From NCBI GenBank assembly GCA_023374025.1, contig SIJG01000041.1, positions 891,001 to 955,000 of the forward strand: a stretch of 64,000 nt of DNA, given 5' to 3'. Shown in pieces: positions 33,042-46,290 of this stretch. The position numbers and the translations under genes are program-made. This stretch comes from Heterodera schachtii. Lineage: Eukaryota; Nematoda; Chromadorea; Rhabditida; Heteroderidae. The stretch's first letter is position 1. Each line of letters starts with the position of its first letter. Below the pieces are notes generated by a model that did no database searches, was not told the DNA's origin, and saw only the letters and a list, made by a program, of their open reading frames with translations.

Positions 33042-34558
33042 CGTCAATTGATAAACAATTGTATTGCGTTTCATTTTGTTCTCATCAGAAATGGATATTT
33101 TATGCCGCAACACCGGCAAAAGAATGGGAAATGCCAAATTTGTCGTCTGCCATTGCCAAATTACACATTTCCCTCTGCCACGGCCCCGTGACAAATGTCC
33201 CATTTGCCTTACCGACATATAATAATAAGCAAAAACGTGCCGTGCCATTGCCATGCGCCGTCCCTCCCCCCCCCCCCCCCCCCCGCCGCAATTCATTCAC
33301 TCCCTTCGACTCCCAAAAACTCTAAGGAATTTCGGTCCATATTAATGTGCAATATTTGGTCAGTGAGGCCCTAATATTTCCTCAATGGATGGGCGGCGAC
33401 GGCGGAGAACGACGGTTAAGCAGCAGAAAAGGACCTTTTATGAAGAAAAAGTTGGTCTCTTCCATTGGCTTTGCAATGGCATCACCGGCGGGGGAAAGCA
33501 CAAAGAGAGGGGGGGGGGGGGGGGAATTGCCTTCTGCTGCTTTTTGGGTTCCGTGTCGGAGTTTCCCTTTGCACCATTATTTTCCAGTTTCCCTCCCCTT
33601 ATTTTGCCATTATTATTTTCCGGGCTCCCCCCCCCCCACTCCCATGTCTCAGTTTTGCCACTAATTTTCCGGTTTCCCCCTCCCCTCCCTTTATTTTTGG
33701 CACCATTATTTTCCGGTTTCCCTCCCCTTATTTTGCCATTATTATTTTCCGGGCTCCCCCCCCTCCCATGTCTCAGTTTTGCCACTAATTTTCCGGTTTC
33801 CCCCTCCCCTCCCTTTATTTTTGCCACCATTATTTTCCGGTTTCCCTCCCCTTATTTTGTCATTATTATTTTCCGGGTCCCCCCCCCCCCGCCCTTTGCC
33901 CCGTCCGTCGTCCATTCATTCCCTTTCATATTGCCTTTTCACATCATTTTCCTCTGTTTGCTGCACTTTCTGTTCGTTCGATTTTGCTTCTGACAATGAG
34001 TGCGATTATTAGCATAATTCTCGCGGAAAAGGCCAAAAGTGCCGTGGCATTTTTTGATTGATTTTGCGTTGCCAAATAATGCACAACAATTGCTGTGTCA
34101 AAGTGTTCGCTTTGATGATGAATGAATGAATTGCCTTGCAATTCGGTGGGAAAGGAAAGGACCTCGAGGGAATTAGCCATTTTCCCATCCATTAAACGTC
34201 CAAACGCTTTTCGGCACCATTCATTAGTGTCAGTAGAGGCGAAATGACTACAAAAGCACATTTGTTGTCCACTTTGTCATCTCAAAACGAAATTTTAGGC
34301 TTAACATTCAAAAATAACCTCTAAATGAGAAACCAATCGAAAAAGGCAAAAGCAAAGTTAAAAAATCAGAAATTGTAAATTATTTTAATTTAGGGAATTG
34401 CTTAATTAATTGCTTAATCACCAGCCGTCTCCCTTCGTCTCTGCCGCCCTTCCGCCGCCGTTTCGTTTGTCCGTCCCTTCCTTTTGCCATGCGTTGCGTC
34501 CCCTCCCTTCCCCGTGTCCCCGTCCCCCCGCTTTCCCCCCGTTAATTGCCCGCCCCCA
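33042..34558. other. ehs-1 3' flank with tandem pyrimidine repeat
   Basis: After the stop codon there is an AT/GC-mixed spacer with a C18 run at about 33267-33284. From 33570 to 33885 a unit of about 127-130 bp (TTTTGCCATTATTATTTTCC, C tract, CATGTCTCAGTTTTGCCAC, then CCGGTTTCCCCCTCCC) occurs twice plus partial copies. Open frames over this region are low complexity. From 33890 to 34558 I see no gene; it would include the channel-gene promoter. Confidence 0.6.
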
Positions 34559-37846
<3,288 letters not shown>

Positions 37847-38315
37847 AATCACCGCCTTAGGCAATTGAATTTTCATTTTGCTCATTATAAACGGAGGGAC
37901 GGGGGGAGAATTTCTGTTTTTTGAAAGTTTGGCCAATTTTATGATCAAATCTTTGTTATTTTTGTTTATTTTTTGTTGTTATAAATGCTTCAAAAATGTC
38001 TTCCTTTTCACTTTTTACAATTCAAATATTAATTAATAAATTTCAAAAAATTAGGGATTTTTCTTTGTTACCGAATAATAAAAACAAATAATACCACAAC
38101 AGAGAATTTAAACTGAAAAATTAAAGTCCAAAGAGTTAATCGGTAGAAGAGTAAACCAAAACAAATAAAAGGAAAGAGTAAATTGAGTCGTCAGTTCTTT
38201 TCTCTTCTCTTTTTTCATTCATTGCCAATTTTCGAGTCGAGAAAAGTGTTGAGCAATTGACGGTCCACCAGCTGTTTTTTTCATTGCAATTTGCCATTTA
38301 TTTCATTCCGTTCAT

Positions 38316-40419
38316 TTAAAATGTTCGTACCAAGTGAATGTGACTGTTTTTGTCCAATTGGATGATGCGATGGTCACAAAATTCGATCAGCTGCTGTCTA
38401 AGCACAGTCTCCGAAGTGGTGGCGAACTCATCTCTGAAGAACCCACGAGTTCGAATTGCCGTTAAATTTAAAGAAATATTGGCATTTTAATCGGTCTGCC
38501 TACCGTAAAATGCGACAGAACTTCGGAATGCCCAGCGCATCCATGCGACCACGGTCCTCCCTGGACGGGGCGTGCAGCGCCAGTTGGGCCAGGATTTTGC
38601 GCATGTTCGAAGTGGTCGCCCCCCAAAAGGCGTCCAACGAGGAAAGAGTGTGCTGAGGAAAGAGACGATCAGACAAAAGTCCGACCATTCGATCGATGGC
38701 CGTCACTTTGGACTGATTTGGACTAATGGTACCTTCGCAATTCCCTTGTCGTCAAGACCGAGCAACTCAGTCCCACTGGCCATCACTTCGGCCCAATAGC
38801 AATGGAAAGTCGAAATTGGGAAGTGAAGCCAAGCGAACGCATCGCGAAGGGACTGAAAAGGGAAATGGGGAAACGGTGGACAGAAAAAAGGCAAAAAGAG
38901 GCGCAAAAAATGAAAATTCAAACAAAAAACCCTTTTTGATAGCACAATTTTGAAAAAAATTATGAGAGAATGTCGCACTTGGTCCCAAATGAGCGCCGCG
39001 TTGACGTGGTCAACCGAAGCGATCAGTTGGACTTTGCTCGACTTGGCCAACACGGAAAGGGCCTTCTGATGTTCCCGAGATCTGAACAGAGTTTGGTGCT
39101 ACCAAAAAGGGCATTTGTCTGACGGGCCTCAGTTGGGGCGAGTCGATATTCAGCAAAATGAAAACAATCGGAAAACGCAGCTGAGCATCGACAGCATTTC
39201 GTAAAGCTAAACGAAGGGAAAAGGCAAAAATAAAATTGAATTACAAAGCAAAATATTTTCGTGAGGAACAAAAAAAAAAGAATTTTTTCGAATGATTCGC
39301 TTTCGCAATAATTTCGATTTAATTAGCCAAAATCACAGCAAAGGATGGCATTTTGAGAAAGGAAAGTGGCGGAATGGGAACATGTCTAAATCCCAGCCCA
39401 ATTAACAAAATTAATTTGATAACAGAAGAGAGAAAATGGGACGGCTTTTCTGATTGTTTTACCTTTTGCCGCCGCTTCGACAGATTTTTCCTTCGTTTTG
39501 GCCATTCCCTTCAGTTTTAGCTCTTCCGTCATTCGGTCAATCATTTTTGGCATTGTGTCGGAAGGGTTGAGACCATCGCCGACGAACGACCGACGGTTTC
39601 GGAGGGACAGAAAGTCGCGAAAATCCTCCAAAATTCGACGTTTTGAACCAAGCCCATGGAGCTGAAAATGAATGTTGGAATAACAGTTTAAATCCCAAAA
39701 AATGAAAAACAATAATGAACTAACTGCTCACTAAAATACTGAATTGGCCGCTCTCCAAAAAGTGAAACCATTGGGAGAAATGTCTGCCGAATGTTTCTCC
39801 GTTTAGATTCCTTTTGAACTTCCAAGGCAAATGATTGTCCAATTTCTAAATTAATACATTATGTCCAATAAATAAAAAGGCACGACTTCAAAGCAACATT
39901 TGACAGCGGCGAAATCGCTTCTGTTGGCATCGCATTTGGCCCATTTTTCCGACTTTCGCTCTTCCTCAACTTCTTCTTCCCCATCCGACCCTTCCGAATG
40001 TGATGATGTATCATCAAATTGCACTTTTCTAAAGAATATGACTTATATTTCAATTTCCAAAAGTCGCCCAATTGTCCGTTCGATTTGACCTTTGCACCGG
40101 ACGGCCGGGGGAGCGCTTCTTTGGGCTGAAATAGTGACTCAGTGCGGCTTCGAGTGCGTTCATTTGGTAGTGAGGGCGCGAAGGGGACGGCGTCTGTCCG
40201 GCACTGCCATTGCCGTCGATTTTGGGGGTTTTTGGTGGCTAAATTTGTATCAAATGAAACAAATAGAGTGAAGAAAAGTGGTACAAATGAACTGAATATG
40301 GGCCTTTGTTCTCTGCGCCCTACCGTCGTTTCAATTAATGATTCGTCGATTTCCTTGACTGAGGAAGTGCCCTGGTAATTAGCATTTCTTTTTTTATTTG
40401 AATTCAACGATGATGGCAT
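38316..40419 (-). CDS. orc-2: origin recognition complex subunit 2
   Basis: Exons in coding order: 40324-40419, 40090-40238, 39905-40028, 39732-39845, 39463-39661, 39206-39128, 39081-38979, 38852-38733, 38652-38504, 38433-38316; phases close, 416 residues. The N-terminal 100 residues carry several S/T-P sites (PPKTPK, TPSPSRP, SPKKRSPGRP), suited to CDK control, and an acidic stretch. The ORC2 core has LHGLGSKRRILEDFR, FPIVFILLNIDSPQLR and VQLIASVDHVNAALIWDQ. The C-terminal winged-helix region ends with LRQQLIEFCDHRIIQL. ORC2 is a core subunit of the nuclear complex that marks replication origins. It is shorter than the human protein (577), mostly by a reduced N-terminus. Intron 39082-39127 is GC-AG. 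The acceptor before exon 9 has an alternative. Confidence 0.93.
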
Positions 40420-40873
40420 TGCTCTCTTGTGAAATTGGTGTCACGGTAAAACGTACAATAGCAACTCATACAACACAGACAATTCGCACATAGGCTTAGC
40501 GGCGCTATACAAAGAGAACAATTAGAAAAATTTTCCAAGATTTTCAAAAGCAAAAAAAACGGGACCAGTAAACTCCATGATTGCCAGCATTAACCTAGTT
40601 AAAATACCTATGTAGTCAAAATTGGAATTTACCTAATCGAATCATTCAAATCCGATTTTCGCATCTCAATCCGAAAAACGGAAGGTGTAAAAATAAAATT
40701 TGCCAAAAACACTAGAATTCGTCCGATGAAAAATCTCTAATTTTAATCCGGGAATTAGAGCGTGTAGAAATCCAGGGAAAAATTATTTATTTACATAAAA
40801 TCCCAGTTCGAATGAAGAACTTTTAAGCTCGGCAACCGAGAATACCTAGACTCGTTTTCACAGCGCAATAAAC

Positions 40874-41205
40874 GGTACTTATGCACTTTACAGACCATAA
40901 AAAATAAAATTATTTTTTAAATCATATAAAAATTTTCTAAGGGATTTTTGGGGTCGCTGATCACGAATCTGACATCCATTTCGACAAAATTCAAACCCCG
41001 ACCCGTATTCGAACAAAAATTTGAAAATTCAAATTTTAAAAAATCATTTTATGGTGCGAAAATAACTCGAATACAGATTCGGAGTTCGAATTTGGTAGAA
41101 ATAGATGTCAGATTCGTGATTAGCGACCCCGAAAACCCCCTAGAAATTTTTTATATGATTTAAAAAAGAAATTTTTTTTTATGGTCTGTAAAGTGCCTAA
41201 GTACC
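40874..41205. mobile_element. 332-bp inverted-repeat element with 8-bp target duplication
   Basis: Nearly the whole element is one imperfect inverted repeat: GGTACTTATGCACTTTACAG at the left and its near complement at the right, with arms of about 150 bp. It is flanked by exact CAATAAAC at 40866-40873 and 41206-41213. It has no coding capacity. The 8-bp duplication suggests hAT-type mobilisation (inference). It lies between ORC2 and the amino-acid transporter, about 70 bp before the latter's start codon. Confidence 0.88.
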
Positions 41206-41273
41206 CAATAAACTGCCAACATTATCGGCGTCCTGACGGAGAGAAAACTATATAAACGTTTAAATTGCGAAAG

Positions 41274-43465
41274 ATGGCCATATTATTTGTGTTTGTGTCT
41301 CTTTCAATCGCAAATGAAATGACTTCGTCCATTCGTTCGTATAGTGACAAAGTCGCAGCAGTGGAGCAAAGTCAGCCGCAGAAGAATTTTGGAGACGGAG
41401 AAACGGCGCCACCCGCCGAAGAAGTAAACAAAACTTCAATCGAAACGGACTTCTGAAACTGCTTTTTTAAATTGCAGGCTCACAATGAACAGAAAGATGA
41501 CCAACAGGAGGAAGGAGAGGGTGTGGCCATTTTGCCGAATGACTGGGACGGAGAAATTATTCGGAAGGAAGGCATTCCGTGAGAGAAACTTCGGGCATTT
41601 CACCTTTGCCTTTGTCCCTTAAGCTTCCCGTTGATTCTGTTCAACTTTATCAAAGGACTCCTTGGAGCCGGTTTCCTCGGACTTCCGTTGGCTTCTAAAG
41701 ACGCGGGGCCTTTGGTGCTTAATCAAATTCCTAACTCCAAATTAATTGTCCTTTTTAAGTATGAAATAACTTTGCTTTTTTGCATCGCCATTATCAGTTT
41801 CTACGCCATGTCTAATCTCGTGAAAGGCGCTCAATATCATTACACTCGGTGGGTTAATAAAACATTCATTATTACCTAATTGCTATTTATCTTTTTTTAA
41901 TTTAGCCTCAAAATTCCGTTTCTGACCTTCGGCGATTTGGCGGAACAATCGTGCAAAGTCAGTTTTGGATGGATCAAAAATTATGGACCATTGGCAAAGT
42001 TTGTGCCATTCTCTTTTCATGAATACTTGCCATTTTCAAGAAACATTGTCAACATAATCACAATCGTCCACCAATTCGGCTTCTGCAGCATGTACTATCT
42101 GTTCATTGCATCGACCTTTCAAACGGTTGCTGTGTTTGTATTGCGTTTATCAAAACCAAAACTTTTTTGCAGGTCTTTGATAAAGAAAAAGCTGACAATG
42201 AGCCCAAGGGAAAAGACCCAAGATGGTTTCTCGGCATATTGCTTCCGATTGTCGCTCTCGTAAGTGGATGAGTCATTTGTTAATTGTTGTGCACTTTAAC
42301 ACCTTTTCAGAATTCCATTATGTCCATGCGTATCCTCTCAGTTATGTGCCTTATCGGAGATGGGTTGACGATCACCAGTTTGACACTCATTCTCTATGTT
42401 TGTGCTGATGTTTTGTCAATTATTTTCTTTTCACTCTTTCAGATGCTGTCCAAAATTGTATTCACGGAAGGAGCTCATCCCATTCCGTTTGCCCTGCCAT
42501 CCGCAGAAGGCTTTTTCAAAGCGAGTGGTACCATCATTGTCTCTTGCCTTGCCCAGTCATTGGTACGATGTCATAATGTTTGTAAAATAGTCACTTATCT
42601 TCGGCTATTTTTAGGTGCTTCCTTTGGAGAAGCGAATCAAAAAACCCAGTCAAATGTTGGGACCCTTTGGCGTTTTGTCCGGTGGTATCGTTATTTCGAC
42701 TATCGTTTACGCAATTGTCGGTTTTCTCGGCTATAGTGCTTATGGAGAAGAAATTCAATCTACTGTTTTGGAACATCTTGAATGTGCTAAGTAAGTGTGA
42801 AGTTTTGTGCATCATTGTATAACAAATTTCTTTTTTCAGTAAGGCAAAAGAGTTGACTGTTTTGACTTTTATCATTCGGGTTGCCCTCTGTCTGTCCATC
42901 TTCGCTTCTTTTATGCTCCAAATGTTCGTTCTTGTCGGTGTTTTATGGCCTCTACTCGAAAAACGGATCGAAAAGCTTTCTCGTATTTGGAAAATTTGCA
43001 TGCAATTCGTTCTTCGTGCTTCCTTGGTCTCCGTATGCCGTGAGTTTTGTCTTTACAATTTAATTTCTTACATATTTTTAGTGGCCATTTCTTATTCTGT
43101 CCGGGGTTTGTTCACCATCACTCGTATGATTGGCGTTACCACCGGTTAGTCGTCCTCAATTTTTATTCTCACTAATTCATTTCGCAATGTTTTTAGGCAC
43201 TCTTCTCGCCTTCGTTTTGCCTGCCATTTTCGACCTTCTCACCTTCGTCCCTCTTTTTCGCAGTCAGAATCGCCTTCGTGAAGCGAATGTTCGGCTTGGC
43301 ATAAACATTTGTATTATCGTTTTCGGATTTGTCATTCTTGTTGGCGGATTGGCGGTGAATGTCATTACGATGGCTAACAAAGAGGAAGATTGGAAGTGCG
43401 GTGCAAATGCTACGACTAGTGGAAGTGTCACGGCGACAATGCAATCGTACACCACACCGATTTAA
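41274..43465 (+). CDS. SLC36-like proton-coupled amino-acid transporter
   Basis: Exons: 41274-41423, 41478-41578, 41624-41714, 41760-41848, 41906-41998, 42041-42125, 42173-42259, 42311-42397, 42443-42562, 42615-42790, 42840-43039, 43082-43144, 43197-43465; phases close, 536 residues. The first 85 residues are hydrophilic apart from the extreme N-terminus. TM1 has NFIKGLLGAGFLGLPLA, the SLC36/Aa_trans hallmark, followed by VHQFGFCSMYYLFIAS, VLPLEKRIKKPSQ and GFLGYSAYGEEIQ. About 11 membrane segments are visible. Family role: export of small amino acids from lysosome or uptake at the plasma membrane, coupled to protons. Two introns (41715-41759 and 41999-42040) are multiples of three and lack stops, so retention would insert 15 or 14 residues. 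The strong donor GTGAGT at 43040 fixed exon 11. Confidence 0.9.
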
Positions 43466-43525
43466 TTATCTTATCGCATTTGCTTAATATATATTGTATG
43501 TATGTATATGTGTAATGTATTGGCT

Positions 43526-43531
43526 AATAAA
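43526..43531 (+). terminator. candidate poly(A) signal of the amino-acid transporter
   Basis: AATAAA lies 61 bp after the stop codon, within AT-rich DNA and before the foldback element at 43634. Position is typical, usage unproven. Confidence 0.4.
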
Positions 43532-43633
43532 AAACTACGGTTTCATATGAATGTATTTTAATTTACCTAATTGATAAAATTACATTAATAGAATCACTGG
43601 TTGGAATGGGTCACTTATTTATTTTTTTTGGCA

Positions 43634-44461
43634 CTCCTGACTTATCCGGGGGATTTTTAAAACGATCGAAACTTGACAAATTTAGTACCATTCGAAAGCT
43701 CTTGATGAGCTAAGTCTAAAAATCAGAGGATGAAGTCGATCCGACAAATTTAAACCGGTTTTTGAACCGATTTAAAATACAAAAAGTGAAGAAAATTGGA
43801 CATTTTTAATTAATTTATTTATTTTTAATGGACATTTCAGTACCAACAAAAAATGGAAAACAAAATGAAGTAAATTTTCGCAAAAGGGAGCATGCGAAGA
43901 CGGAGCAAGTAGTGGGGCGAGACGGAGGGCGGAGGAAGCAGTCTGACGAGCGCCACAGGCGGTTGACTGCGGGGGCCCGAAGGGCCCCCGCCAATCAGGC
44001 AACCGCCTGCGGATCACGCGCGGACTTCTTCCGTAGCCCGTAGTCTCGCCCCACCTACTGGCCGCCGTAGTCGAGTGTGCGGCGGTTTTTTAGCGCAATA
44101 TGCTAAATTCAATCTTTTATATTTAACTTTCTTTTACCATTTTCTGACGACTGGTTTAAAAATGGTTTTAACGATTTTGAGGACCCATAACATGCGTCGG
44201 TTCGACTTCATTCCCTGATTTATAGACTTAGCTCATCAAGAGCTTTCGAATGATACCAAATTTGTCAAGATTCGATCGTTAAAAAAAAGTTATAGTGCAA
44301 AATCTCAATTTTTCGAGTTTTGAACCGGTTCAAAAACCGGTTTATACTTGTCGGATCGACTTCATCCTCTGATTTTTAGACTTAGCTCATCGAGAGCTAT
44401 CGATTGGTACCATATTCGTCAGGTTTCGATCGTTTTAAAAATCCCCCGGATAAGTCAGGAG
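43634..44461. mobile_element. 828-bp foldback element
   Basis: Outer inverted repeats of about 140 bp: the left begins CTCCTGACTTATCCGGGGGA and the right ends with its complement. Both include GATGAGCTAAGTCTAAAAAT-type sequence and AACCGGTTTTTGAACCG. A third copy of the arm sequence lies inside (44160-44300). The centre is a second nested fold: GTGGGGCGAGAC against GTCTCGCCCCAC, enclosing GCGGGGGCCC-GAA-GGGCCCCCGC at 43969-43991. I find no open frame of interest and no convincing target-site duplication. Family not recognised. Confidence 0.85.
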
Positions 44462-46290
44462 ATTCTTTTTTTTAATCTACCCATTTTATCACGATATTTG
44501 TCCATTTTGACCAATTCCAAATCCCGGCCTCGATTTTTTACCTTTTTCCATTTTTAGCCATTTTGCTCAATCAGCAAAAGTTGTTGTTCCTTCCTTATCG
44601 GAACAACAATCGCCACAGTCTGCGCCTCGTTTAGTGTCTTTTGCATTTGGCCAGGGGGGGGGGATGAGTAAGCGCATTTATGGCAAAAGGACGAAATGAA
44701 TAAATTAATGGGCGAACAGCAGAAAAAGTGACGAATGATGAGGGGAAACGCAGTGGGACACTTGCGGACAATTTTGGGAAAAAATAAAAAATTTTCTTTA
44801 AAAAACATTAAATTTTTTTCTAAAAACAAGGATGGAAAATTTGGCCCCATAAGTACGTCTCCTCTAATTTCAGATATAAGGAAATAGTTTGAGACATGCT
44901 TAATTGAGAACAAAATTTATTTTATAATTTCAAAATAATAGGATAATTTAAGTGCTGAACACCAGCTGCACGAATTTCCGATTTCGGCATCCGATTCCCG
45001 GCATTTTTGGTCACGGAATTCCAATTTCCCTTTCCGAAAATTTTTGGGGCCTCGGAATGCTATCCTCGCTGAACCCTTGAGCAAGATTTACTAGGTTTCT
45101 CCATTGTTTGTTTTTATGAAAGTGATCAGAAAGTGTCGGTGGGAAGCGCCGCTCACCGATTGTGGTGGGTGGTGGGTGACCTTGATCAGATGGCATTTGA
45201 TCATTTCGGCTGAACTGTCTTTGTTCTGTGCTGCTTCCTGTGGGTTCTTTCTTTCAATCATCCTTATTTGTTAGGTGTTTTGTGGATTCCCCCTCAAACT
45301 GTTGCTCATTTTCACCCCTTTCATTCTTTTCGAAAAGGAACAACGGAGACGGACCCCCCCCCCCCCAACAGTTTTTGGGTATAATTAATTCCTTTCATAA
45401 TTTTCGGAATTGAATGAATTTGATATCATTCGATAGCCCCAAATGGTCTCCATTTTCCTGCAAAATTTCAAAAAATTCATAATTTTTAAAATTAACTAAA
45501 TTTTTTTTAAATTTTTCAGACCGATAGAGAACAACACTTAAGGCTATCGAATGATTCCAATTCATTCAATTCGGAACCATCTCTTTTCACCTCCGCCCTT
45601 TCGCCTTCGGTTTGTTTCCTTTTCCTGTGCCATCCTTACGAATTATTTGTATTTTAATTTGCATTTTTTAACAAATTGCATATGCCAATTCACTCATTCT
45701 TCTTTTTTTCTTTCTTTCTTTCGTTCGCTTCGCCCTCAAATTGTAAAAATTACAAAAATTATGAAAATGCATTGGCCCATTGAACAACCAATGAATGAAT
45801 GAGTGAATGAATGAATGACCTGCTTCTTCTGCTGCTGTGTTGTTTTGTTATGAGTAGGCAATCATCAAAATGCGTCGGTCCTTCGTTTGCCTTTCCCTTT
45901 GTAATTTTTGTTGGGCCGACGGGCAACAATTTTTGATGGTGCGGCATTTTTTGGCCGATTGAAAGGGTCGGCAGCTCTACTTTTGTGCGCGATTTTCTTT
46001 ATAATTGAGAGTGAAATTTCTGAATTTCTTCCCATTTATTCTGCCAATCGTCCGTTTGCTTATGCAACAAATTAACAATTAATTAAGGCCAATTAGCGTA
46101 ATTGTATCGTAAAATGATAAGGCAAAAAAAAAAGTGGGGAAGGAAACCGATGGAATAAGCACAATTGAAACGCAGCAACAGCCAACATTTGTTAGCATGA
46201 AAAGCAATCGGAATGCTTTTCGCCGCTTCGTATTGTCCCTTTGATTTAACCGACAATTCCCCCCCCCCCCCCTTCAGACGGTCCTTCCCA
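44462..46290. other. intergenic with one small inverted-repeat element
   Basis: AT-rich sequence with G10/C11 tracts (about 44656, 45354) and a GAAT/GAAC tetranucleotide patch at 45790-45815. A short inverted-repeat element is listed separately (45408-45573). A C13 run ends at 46272, shortly before the tyrosinase start. No exon is supported. Confidence 0.5.
45408..45573. mobile_element. 166-bp inverted-repeat (MITE-like) element
   Basis: The left arm GAATTGAATGAATT...ATCATTCGATAGCC pairs with the right arm GGCTATCGAATGATTCCAATTCATTCAATTC (written here in two parts in the window at 45542-45573). Arms are about 31 bp with two mismatches, around an AT-rich core. No clear target duplication. Origin as a MITE is inferred. 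Confidence 0.6.

Noticed and set aside
33385..33993. A 202-codon + strand frame after ehs-1
   Set aside because: Produced by the tandem pyrimidine repeat at 33570-33885; periodic and low complexity.
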